Origin: Henricia sp. BOLD:AAB3569
Lineage: Eukaryota; Echinodermata; Asteroidea; Spinulosida; Echinasteridae
Assembly: GCA_037783545.1 (NCBI GenBank)
Contig: JBBELK010001068.1
Span: forward strand, 124,001-188,000
Length of the DNA stretch: 64,000 nucleotides
Direction: 5' to 3'
Numbering within the stretch: the first letter of the stretch is position 1; every line of letters starts with the position of its first letter. This document shows positions 39,261 through 46,710 of the stretch, one piece after another. Made by a program: the position numbers and the translations under genes. The notes below the pieces were generated by a model that saw nothing but the letters and a program-made list of their open reading frames with translations, was not told the origin of the DNA and ran no database searches.

Positions 39261-39760
39261 TCTGTCAATTTTGTATGACAAGTGCGCAATATAGAGAGTT
39301 TAGGGCATGCAAAATTTGAAGTTCGTGGGAACATTTTTCGACCTCCAAATTTGCCGACGTTTGGACCACACTTTGACCAAATTGCCGAGCCAAACTGCGG
39401 TGCGTTAACGACAGTCCGAATGACTGAGCATGCGCACAACTCAGGAGTACCCCAAAGAGGTGTGTACAGACAGCCACGGTTTGCGTGAGAGCAGTCAGGA
39501 AGCCTCAACCCAGTTTTTTCTAAACTTTGAAATTTCTCTGCCATTTCCCGGCGAAAGTCTGTCAATTTTTTATGACAAGTGCGCAATATAGAGAGTTTAG
39601 GGCATGCAAAATTTGAAGTTCGTCGGAACATTTTTCGACCTCCAAATTTGCCGACGTTTGGACCACACTTTGACCAAATTGCCGAGCCAAACTGCGGTGC
39701 GTTAACGACAGTCCGAATGACTGAGCATGCGCACAACTCAGGAGTACCCCAAAGAGGTGT

Positions 39761-39780
39761 GTACAGACGGTTTGCGTGAG
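39761..39780. other. 6-bp deletion in a monomer
   Basis: Normal tgtacagacagccacggttt is here tgtacagacggtttg, a loss of 6 bp (agccac or equivalent). It is seen once, in the monomer pair just before SINE copy 2. Confidence 0.85.
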
Positions 39781-39949
39781 AGCAGTCAGGAAGTCTTAAC
39801 CCAGTTTTTTCTAAACTTTGAAATTTCTCTGCCATTTCCCGGCGAAAGTCTGTCAATTTTTTATGACAAGTGCGCAATATAGAGAGTTTAGGGCATGCAA
39901 CATTTGAAGTTCGTCGGAACATTTTTCGACCTCCAAATTTGCCGACGTT

Positions 39950-40241
39950 GTTGTTGTTGTTGTTGTTGTATGTTTTATGGCATCTTCGGCAACTATAGGC
40001 CCTTTATGCCATCAACTATACGGTTTTAGCTTTAACTATACTATATTATCAACTTGAGATGACGAAGAAGGAGTTGCAGTTTTAGAAGTGGGAGGAAAAC
40101 CCCCAGAGAAATGCCCCAGGGGAAAACCCACGCGGTCAAGTAGGGACTGCAAACCCAATCCACATACACGCCCCGGATTCGAACCCGGGACCCCAGAGGT
40201 GAAAGGCGAGGAAAGAACCCGTACGCCAACCCGACCGCCCC
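39950..40241 (-). mobile_element. tRNA-derived SINE, copy 2
   Basis: Same element and orientation as copy 1, with six CAA units in the tail. The B box is at plus 40175-40185. The 13-bp duplication atttgccgacgtt lies at 39937-39949 and 40242-40254. It begins the tandem set in which SINEs alternate with exactly three monomers (copies 2-5). The monomer next to its head carries tttgttcta and tcatttttttttatg plus tcggaaaattttt, markers shared with the monomer after copy 3. Confidence 0.93.
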
Positions 40242-41146
40242 ATTTGCCGACGTTTGAACCACACTTTGACCAAATTGCCGAGCCAAACTGCGGTGCGTTA
40301 ACGACAGTCCGAATGACTGAGCATGCGCACAACTCAGGAGTACCCCAAAGAGGTGTGTACAGACAGCCACGGTTTGCGTGAGAGCAGTCAGGAAGCCTCA
40401 ACCCAGTTTGTTCTAAACTTTGAAATTTCTCTGCCATTTCCCGGCGAAAGTCTGTCATTTTTTTTATGACAAGTGCGCAATATAGAGAGTTTAGGGCATG
40501 CAAAATTTGAAGTTCGTCGGAAAATTTTTCGACCTCCAAATTTGCCGACGTTTGGACCACACTTTGACCAAATTGCCGAGCCAAACTGCGGTGCGTTAAC
40601 GACAGTCCGAATGACTGAGCATGCGCACAACTCAGGAGTACCCCAAAGAGGTGTGTACAGACAGCCACGGTTTGCGTGAGAGCAGTCAGGAAGCCTCAAC
40701 CCAGTTTTTTCTAAACTTTGAAATTTCTCTGCCATTTCCCGGCGAAAGTCTGTCAATTTTTTATGACAAGTGCGCAATATAGAGAGTTTAGGGCATGCAA
40801 AATTTGAAGTTCGTCGGAACATTTTTCGACCTCCAAATTTGCCGACGTTTGGACCACACTTTGACCAAATTGCCGAGCCAAACTGCGGTGCGTTAACGAC
40901 AGTCCGAATGACTGAGCATGCGCACAACTCAGGAGTACCCCAAAGAGGTGTGTACAGACAGCCACGGTTTGCGTGAGAGCAGTCAGGAAGCCTTAACCCA
41001 GTTTTTTCTAAACTTTGAAATTTCTCTGCCATTTCCCGGCGAAAGTCTGTCAATTTTTTATGACAAGTGCGCAATATAGAGAGTTTAGGGCATGCAAAAT
41101 TTGAAGTTCGTCGGAACATTTTTCGACCTCCAAATTTGCCGACGTT
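40242..41146. repeat. Satellite block 4 (three monomers between SINE copies 2 and 3)
   Basis: 905 bp, three monomers plus the flanking target duplication. The first includes the gtttgaacc substitution and the tttgttcta variant, the second-unit marker tcggaaaattttt is at about 40518, and the last begins ccttaaccc. It ends at the left target duplication of copy 3. Confidence 0.96.
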
Positions 41147-41152
41147 GTTGTT
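41147..41152 (-). mobile_element. SINE copy 3, tail fragment cut off by the transposon
   Basis: Two GTT units (CAA on the minus strand) directly after the 13-bp duplication at 41134-41146. The remainder of the same SINE continues at 44036 on the other side of the TIR element. Removing the transposon and one 7-bp duplication restores an unbroken SINE whose tail would have two GTT units, as in copy 8. Confidence 0.88.
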
Positions 41153-41169
41153 CAGTCAGTCCGCAGCGC
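41153..41169 (+). repeat. Left terminal inverted repeat of the transposon
   Basis: cagtcagtccgcagcgc, perfect inverse of 44019-44035. Confidence 0.93.
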
Positions 41170-41214
41170 CCCCGATAATGAGGTAAAATGCCCAATTTTA
41201 TCTGCACAGCTCAT

Positions 41215-41330
41215 TGGCGTGAACGCGCCGCGAGAAAGTCCGGGATGTTCGCGAGATTTCGTTGGCCTTATTTCGTTGCTCGCATGCGTTTTTAACGAGT
41301 AGTTGGTGGCCAAGATGGCGGGATAAGTTT
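41215..41330 (+). promoter_or_regulatory. CpG-rich, YY1-motif promoter-like region
   Basis: This tract near the left end of the transposon is dense in CpG (gaacgcgccgcgagaaag, tgttcgcgag, gctcgcatgcg) and contains gccaagatggcggg at 41309-41322, a strong match to the YY1 core AAGATGGCGG found in TATA-less animal promoters. It could be the element's own promoter or captured host sequence. There is no supported coding region downstream, so the call rests on motif content alone. Confidence 0.45.
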
Positions 41331-41460
41331 GTAGAATAATTCTTCCTCTTTCGATTGATGTATATTTTGTCACAATTTGGGTCATTGTTTAGTTGGTAAT
41401 TGTGTAAATCTGAAGTGATGGGTCGTATCGTGGATTTTGAGGGGGTCAATTGGTTTGTGA

Positions 41461-41482
41461 TTCCTGACTGGACTAGACAAAA
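41461..41482 (+). repeat. Internal 22-bp direct repeat, left copy
   Basis: Twenty-two bases beginning ttcctgactggactagac are identical to 43624-43645. The left copy lies about 140 bp downstream of the YY1-type motif, and the right copy about 90 bp downstream of a CRE/CCAAT cluster. The bases before them (ttggtttgtgattcc and ttggatttcgctgtttcc) are loosely similar, suggesting an old partial duplication of a leader segment. Confidence 0.8.
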
Positions 41483-41637
41483 CTTTGGAAAACAATAGCG
41501 TTTTTCCGATAGATGAAGACAAGTGCTTTCGTTTAACGTGCCATGTGGCTTGCTGATAGAGTTTTTTCAATGGTTTTTGCGCTGCGATTTTACAGCGAGA
41601 TTTCACCCTTTTAGCAGTGCGATGTTACTGTGGCTGC

Positions 41638-41676
41638 ACACGTACGTACGTGCGTACGTACGTACGTGTGCACGCA
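41638..41676. repeat. ACGT simple repeat
   Basis: A short self-complementary run of (ACGT)n with a tgcg interruption, near the middle of a low-complexity tract; able to form cruciform or Z-type structure. No gene-related function is implied. Confidence 0.85.
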
Positions 41677-41714
41677 GACATTGTAGAAATGCGCCTAAAC
41701 ACATTCATGACAGT

Positions 41715-41773
41715 CAACTCGACCATTGGACCAACTCGACCGTTGGAACAACTCGTCCGTTGACCGACTCGAC
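41715..41773. repeat. 17-bp degenerate tandem repeat, about 3.5 copies
   Basis: Copies start at 41715, 41732, 41749 and 41765: caactcgaccattggac, caactcgaccgttggaa, caactcgtccgttgac and cgactcgac. A second, related cluster lies at 41953-42018. Confidence 0.8.
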
Positions 41774-41952
41774 TTCAAAGTTGAGGGAAATTTGGGGAGT
41801 CGATCATGGCTTTAGACCTTGAGTGCAAAACATACGAGCCAGGCTGACAAATTGTTAAGTCTTTCTTCACACAATTTAAAAGAAATCTGTTTATCCCACT
41901 TATGTTTTTCTAAAGGTAGGCCTATGCCTATTGGTAATTAAGTTGGAATCAG

Positions 41953-42018
41953 GTCAAGTCGCCACCTTATGTACTCGGCCCCTTTCCAACTCGCCCCCTG
42001 ACCGACTCGCCCCCTGAT
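41953..42018. repeat. Second cluster of ctcg-cc tandem units
   Basis: Units of 16-17 bp such as caactcgccccctgac (41987) and cgactcgccccctgat (42003), preceded by the more diverged tcaagtcgccaccttat and tactcggcccctttc. The core, actcg followed by a or c and then cc, is shared with the units at 41715-41773, about 240 bp upstream. Confidence 0.7.
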
Positions 42019-42190
42019 ATCATCGATGCAGTGATTTACGCAGTTGCAATACCGTAACTATATGCATTTCTTAACGCGTTATGGTTACTGTAACTATATA
42101 TATAGCCACTGCGATTTTTAAAGTGTTTCCTCAGGGAATGTTAAATTTTCCCCACTCAAAATGTGGGTTAAATCTGCACGGCACTGACAA

Positions 42191-42229
42191 CTCCCCCTCC
42201 CCCTCCCCCTCCCCCTCCCCCTCCCCCTC
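42191..42229. repeat. (CTCCCC)n microsatellite, 6.5 units
   Basis: Uninterrupted ctcccc repeats, a pyrimidine-only strand able to form triplex or, on the G-rich complement, quadruplex-type structure. It explains the prolines and serines of the small frame read across it. Confidence 0.95.
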
Positions 42230-43500
42230 GATGTTATTATTAGTGCTCACTAATTTTGTTTTAACTATTTTAAATTACTGCAGTGGTCATCATGGGGACC
42301 TGCTATTATGTACATGTATGCAGCATCAGAAGTACAATGGCATAGGATAACGCAAAGTTCATCTGAGACACATCTCCTGACAACTTCACAGAGACTCCGG
42401 CAATTATCCCTGGTAATTTTAGTCATTCTAACTCACTCACATTTTCATTTGACATAGTGTCAAGCATTCTGCCAAGGAACATAAAAACATACATTTACCG
42501 GTAATTAAGTTGCAGTACTTATCCTATAATGAAATGTGGCAGTGTGTGTATATGCAAGACTTTTATTTGCAGGGTTTGTACCAGTGTGCTATTTTAATTG
42601 CAATGTATGTCAAAATTGTCAACTGATATTAATAACTTGTACTTCATTTTTGTTATGCATGTTAGTGCAAGTCCCACCTAGAGTTTAGATGTACATGTAC
42701 ATGTACCTGTATATAATTTTAAACCAGCTGATGAGAGATACAACCTATATTTTATTTTTGGGATCTGTGCAGCTTGAAATACATGTACAAGCAATAAACC
42801 ATATATTTTGTATCGTCATACATGTATTTGTCTTTTACAGTTGATTCAGTATACTCTAATCAGACAGTGTTTACCTGTGTGGCAGTTATCAAGTTTTAAA
42901 AAACGTTTTATAATATTTATGTAATTATACACTCTCTGCAACAACAGAACCTGTTGTGACTATTCCGCTCGTGGTTTTTCATTATGGTTACATTTTTGGC
43001 AATAATAACGGTTTTGAAATCCACCATATGTCAATCATAAGTCATGTAGTTGTTTTAACAGATTTATTTATCAGTTGCTGTGTAGTATCCAAAGATGTGT
43101 GACATTGAATAAATTAAAAAGAACCGTTAACAATCTGTCATGTTTCCTGTGTCATATAATCCTTTTCCCAACTGGACTGATTACTGTTTAAAATTTATTT
43201 GGGCAGATGGAGGCATAAAACAAGGAACCAGAAGATTAGGAAATTACTTCAATCTTGTGTAAACATAAAAAAAAGCTTCAGATCCTAGCTAAGTGACATT
43301 TAGGAAAAGATAATCAAAACTAAGATTGAATACACACTTGGTTATGCTTTGAGAATTTTTACACCGGTTTGAATTTAACTCGATTTATGGGGGCTTAACT
43401 ATACTGTTCGAAGAGGAGAAAAGAAAATCAAGGTAGACCTATACATGCATTCAATAACTAGCTCCATGGTACAACCCACGAAAACATTGGTGGACTTGAA
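42230..43500. other. AT-rich single-copy core of the transposon
   Basis: I find no ORF of note, RNA gene or tandem array here. It has repeated acatgtac words (42690-42712 and 42780-42790, for example), aataaa at 42792 and 43109, and A/T runs. Codon-like structure is absent in all frames. It is probably non-coding filler of a non-autonomous element or captured intergenic DNA. Confidence 0.6.
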
Positions 43501-43524
43501 ACCAGTCTAATCTGGAACTAGCAA

Positions 43525-43547
43525 TGACGTCATCGTTAGCCAATCGG
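43525..43547 (+). promoter_or_regulatory. CRE plus CCAAT-box cluster
   Basis: A perfect palindromic CRE, tgacgtca, at 43525-43532 is followed 8 bases later by gccaatcgg (CCAAT at 43540-43544), the NF-Y-type motif. A GC-richer leader, gcggtgccacggcggtaa, follows. The arrangement is typical of animal proximal promoters. Below it are only an 80-codon frame (43668-43910) and an overlapping 73-codon frame (43852-44073), neither recognisable. Function is inference. Confidence 0.45.
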
Positions 43548-43623
43548 ACTACGGGAAACTATGCGGTGCCACGGCGGTAATTTTGGGTTTGTGTTTTTTA
43601 GGAATGCCGTTGGATTTCGCTGT

Positions 43624-43645
43624 TTCCTGACTGGACTAGACAAAA
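43624..43645 (+). repeat. Internal 22-bp direct repeat, right copy
   Basis: Exact copy of 41461-41482 inside the same transposon, followed by gtacgtac instead of ctttggaa. Confidence 0.8.
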
Positions 43646-43667
43646 GTACGTACAATTTTCATTAGTT

Positions 43668-43910
43668 ATGGGTAGAATATTACATATTCTTTGTATAAAA
43701 GGTAAACATGGACTGCTGCAAGTAGTGACAAAGGGAGATATTTGCCGATGTTTTGGGTGTCTTTTGTCGTCTTTTTTGACGTGTTTTTTCTTGAATATTT
43801 CTCAACTCAAAATACAAAAAAAACATAAATTAGTGGTACTCGACGACAGATATGTTTCTCATCTTTCCGAAAATCCTACTCTTATTGTTCAGATCCCTAG
43901 AAATGAATGA
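43668..43910 (+). other. Small unrecognised frame, 80 codons
   Basis: Begins at an ATG about 140 bp after the CRE/CCAAT cluster and ends shortly before the transposon's right end. The predicted product has a Cys/Phe-rich stretch (residues about 27-43) and a basic Lys-rich segment (about 48-54), but no motif I know from transposases or other families. Its length is close to chance expectation for this base composition, so it may well not be coding. Confidence 0.15.
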
Positions 43911-44018
43911 GAAATCCTTGGTTTTCGACAGGCTGTTCAAGCTCATTAAATATGCAAGACTGCAACTGGCTGAAGTCACGCTTGCATACTGTGCACATAA
44001 AAGGAAGCACTTTTGTGT

Positions 44019-44035
44019 GCGCTGCGGACTGACTG
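44019..44035 (-). repeat. Right terminal inverted repeat of the transposon
   Basis: gcgctgcggactgactg, perfect inverse of 41153-41169, followed by tgttgtt, which matches the bases before the left terminus. Confidence 0.93.
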
Positions 44036-44316
44036 TGTTGTTGTATGTTTTATGGCATCTTCGGCAACTATAGGCCCTTTATGCCATCAACTATACGGTT
44101 TTAGCTTTAACTATACTATATTATCAACTTGAGATGACGAAGAAGGAGTTGCAGTTTTAGAAGTGGGAGGAAAACCCCCAGAGAAATGCCCCAGGGGAAA
44201 ACCCACGCGGTCAAGTAGGGACTGCAAACCCAATCCACATACACGCCCCGGATTCGAACCCGGGACCCCAGAGGTGAAAGGCGAGGAAAGAACCCGTACG
44301 CCAACCCGACCGCCCC
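44036..44316 (-). mobile_element. tRNA-derived SINE, copy 3 (main part)
   Basis: Continuation of the SINE whose tail end is at 41147-41152. It begins with the transposon's 7-bp duplication tgttgtt inside the GTT tail, then the whole 3' hairpin, V-like core, B box (44250-44260) and head. The right target duplication atttgccgacgtt is at 44317-44329 and pairs with 41134-41146, 2.9 kb away across the transposon. Confidence 0.92.
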
Positions 44317-45222
44317 ATTTGCCGACGTTTGGACCACACTTTGACCAAATTGCCGAGCCAAACTGCGGTGCGTTAACGACAGTCCGAATGACTGAGCATG
44401 CGCACAACTCAGGAGTACCCCAAAGAGGTGTGTACAGACAGCCACGGTTTGCGTGAGAGCAGTCAGGAAGCCTCAACCCAGTTTGTTCTAAACTTTGAAA
44501 TTTCTCTGCCATTTCCCGGCGAAAGTCTGTCATTTTTTTTATGACAAGTGCGCAATATAGAGAGTTTAGGGCATGCAAAATTTGAAGTTCGTCGGAAAAT
44601 TTTTCGACCTCCAAATTTGCCGACGTTTGGACCACACTTTGACCAAATTGCCGAGCCAAACTGCGGTGCGTTAACGACAGTCCGAATGACTGAGCATGCG
44701 CACAACTCAGGAGTACCCCAAAGAGGTGTGTACAGACAGCCACGGTTTGCGTGAGAGCAGTCAGGAAGCCTCAACCCAGTTTTTTCTAAACTTTGAAATT
44801 TCTCTGCCATTTCCCGGCGAAAGTCTGTCAATTTTTTATGACAAGTGCGCAATATAGAGAGTTTAGGGCATGCAAAATTTGAAGTTCGTCGGAACATTTT
44901 TCGACCTCCAAATTTGCCGACGTTTGGACCACACTTTGACCAAATTGCCGAGCCAAACTGCGGTGCGTTAACGACAGTCCGAATGACTGAGCATGCGCAC
45001 AACTCAGGAGTACCCCAAAGAGGTGTGTACAGACAGCCACGGTTTGCGTGAGAGCAGTCAGGAAGCCTTAACCCAGTTTTTTTCTAAACTTTGAAATTTC
45101 TCTGCCATTTCCCGGCGAAAGTCTGTCAATTTTTTATGACAAGTGCGCAATATAGAGAGTTTAGGGCATGCAAAATTTGAAGTTCGTCGGAACATTTTTC
45201 GACCTCCAAATTTGCCGACGTT
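44317..45222. repeat. Satellite block 5 (three monomers)
   Basis: 906 bp between SINE copies 3 and 4. It carries the same markers as block 4 (tttgttcta, tcattttttttatg, tcggaaaattttt, ccttaaccc), showing that the two are copies of one amplified unit. Confidence 0.96.
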
Positions 45223-45514
45223 GTTGTTGTTGTTGTTGTTGTATGTTTTATGGCATCTTCGGCAACTATAGGCCCTTTATGCCATCAACTATACGGTTTT
45301 AGCTTTAACTATACTATATTATCAACTTGAGATGACGAAGAAGGAGTTGCAGTTTTAGAAGTGGGAGGAAAACCCCCAGAGAAATGCCCCAGGGGAAAAC
45401 CCACGCGGTCAAGTAGGGACTGCAAACCCAATCCACATACACGCCCCGGATTCGAACCCGGGACCCCAGAGGTGAAAGGCGAGGAAAGAACCCGTACGCC
45501 AACCCGACCGCCCC
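45223..45514 (-). mobile_element. tRNA-derived SINE, copy 4
   Basis: Full-length, with six CAA units. The B box is at 45448-45458 and the 13-bp duplications at 45210-45222 and 45515-45527. By eye it is identical or nearly identical to copy 2. Confidence 0.93.
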
Positions 45515-46418
45515 ATTTGCCGACGTTTGGACCACACTTTGACCAAATTGCCGAGCCAAACTGCGGTGCGTTAACGACAGTCCGAATGACTGAGCATGCG
45601 CACAACTCAGGAGTACCCCAAAGAGGTGTGTACAGACAGCCACGGTTTGCGTGAGAGCAGTCAGGAAGCCTCAACCCAGTTTTTTCTAAACTTTGAAATT
45701 TCTCTGCCATTTCCAGGCGAAAGTCTGTCAATTTTTTATGACAAGTGCGCAATATAGAGAGTTTAGGGCATGCAAAATTTGAAGTTCGTCGGAAAATTTT
45801 TCGACCTCCAAATTTGCCGACGTTTGGACCACACTTTGACCAAATTGCCGAGCCAAACTGCGGTGCGTTAACGACAGTCCGAATGACTGAGCATGCGCAC
45901 AACTCAGGAGTACCCCAAAGAGGTGTGTACAGACAGCCACGGTTTGCGTGAGAGCAGTCAGGCAGCCTCAACCCAGTTTTTTCTAAACTTTGAAATTTCT
46001 CTGCCATTTCCCGGCGAAAGTCTGTCATTTTTTTATGACAAGTGCGCAATATAGAGAGTTTAGGGCATGCAAAATTTGAAGTTCGTCGGAACATTTTTCG
46101 ACCTCCAAATTTGCCGACGTTTGGACCACACTTTGACCAAATTGCCGAGCCAAACTGCGGTGCGTTAACGACAGTCCGAATGACTGAGCATGCGCACAAC
46201 TCAGGAGTACCCCAAAGAGGTGTGTACAGACAGCCACGGTTTGCGTGAGAGCAGTCATGAAGCCTCAACCCAGTTTTTTCTAAACTTTGAAATTTCTCTG
46301 CCATTTCCCGGCGAAAGTCTGTCTATTTTTTATGACAAGTGCGCAATATAGAGAGTTTAGGGCATGCAAAATTTGAAGTTCGTCGGAACATTTTTCGACC
46401 TCCAAATTTGCCGACGTT
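45515..46418. repeat. Satellite block 6 (three monomers)
   Basis: 904 bp between SINE copies 4 and 5. Private variants include ccatttccaggcg (about 45710), agtcaggcagcc and agtcatgaagcc (about 46257). The last is also present near 47460 and 54308, linking these monomers. Confidence 0.96.
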
Positions 46419-46710
46419 GTTGTTGTTGTTGTTGTTGTATGTTTTATGGCATCTTCGGCAACTATAGGCCCTTTATGCCATCAACTATACGGTTTTAGCT
46501 TTAACTATACTATATTATCAACTTGAGATGACGAAGAAGGAGTTGCAGTTTTAGAAGTGGGAGGAAAACCCCCAGAGAAATGCCCCAGGGGAAAACCCAC
46601 GCGGTCAAGTAGGGACTGCAAACCCAATCCACATACACGCCCCGGATTCGAACCCGGGACCCCAGAGGTGAAAGGCGAGGAAAGAACCCGTACGCCAACC
46701 CGACCGCCCC
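46419..46710 (-). mobile_element. tRNA-derived SINE, copy 5
   Basis: Full-length, six CAA units, B box 46644-46654. The left duplication is at 46406-46418; the right one (46711-46723) has one substitution, gccaacg for gccgacg, which arose after insertion. Confidence 0.93.

Larger units (their letters stand above)
13017..39949. repeat. 297-bp satellite array, block 3 (about 90 monomers)
   Basis: The longest uninterrupted stretch. No gene or insertion is present in it. Diagnostic variants divide it into zones: near-consensus monomers at 13.0-14.3 kb; a zone at 14.4-24.9 kb rich in gcagtgcg plus cagcccgaatg and in gttcgtgggaac; a zone at 25-33 kb with tcggaaaattttt, acagatagcc, cctctaaattt and tcatttttttatg; a zone at 33.3-36.8 kb alternating cggaac and gggaac monomers; and a mixed zone at 37-40 kb. 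Monomers with small deletions lie at 15160, 17213, 21050, 36859, 39250 and 39769. Confidence 0.97.
41153..44035. mobile_element. Non-autonomous DNA transposon, 2,883 bp, 17-bp perfect TIRs
   Basis: The segment begins cagtcagtccgcagcgc and ends with its exact reverse complement. It is flanked by tgttgtt on both sides (41146-41152 and 44036-44042), a possible 7-bp target duplication, though the GTT context makes 4 bp equally compatible. Just inside the ends, ttttatctgcacag (41196-41209) and ctgtgcacataaaa (43989-44002) form a 13-of-14 subterminal inverted repeat. No transposase is recognisable: the longest frames are 80-99 codons with no known motif. It interrupts the GTT tail of SINE copy 3 and has no other copy in the window, so it is younger than the local amplification. 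The superfamily is undetermined; a cag terminus and 7-8 bp duplication would be compatible with hAT- or P-like elements, but this is weak. Confidence 0.88.
39950..46710. repeat. 1.19-kb compound higher-order repeat: three monomers plus SINE
   Basis: SINE starts at 39950, 41147, 45223 and 46419 are spaced 1,197 bp, then 1,186 bp once the 2,883-bp transposon and its 7-bp duplication are subtracted (1,193 with the duplication left in), then 1,196 bp. Each step is one SINE, its 13-bp duplication and three 297-bp monomers. The monomer after each SINE head carries the same tcggaaaattttt marker (near 40520, 44596, 45794 and 46989). The 1,186-1,193 bp step reflects a shorter GTT tail on copy 3. The SINE has become a stable component of the amplified unit. 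Confidence 0.9.

Noticed and set aside
41523-41822. 99-codon plus-strand ORF in the transposon
   Set aside because: Reads through the ACGT simple repeat and the 17-bp tandem units; no recognisable domain.
42081-42350. 89-codon plus-strand ORF
   Set aside because: Its Pro-Ser repeat is simply the CTCCCC microsatellite; no other feature supports coding.
41153-44035. LTR retrotransposon or single-copy host gene
   Set aside because: The termini are inverted, not direct, repeats; the internal 22-bp direct repeat is too short for an LTR, and no exon or protein motif is visible.
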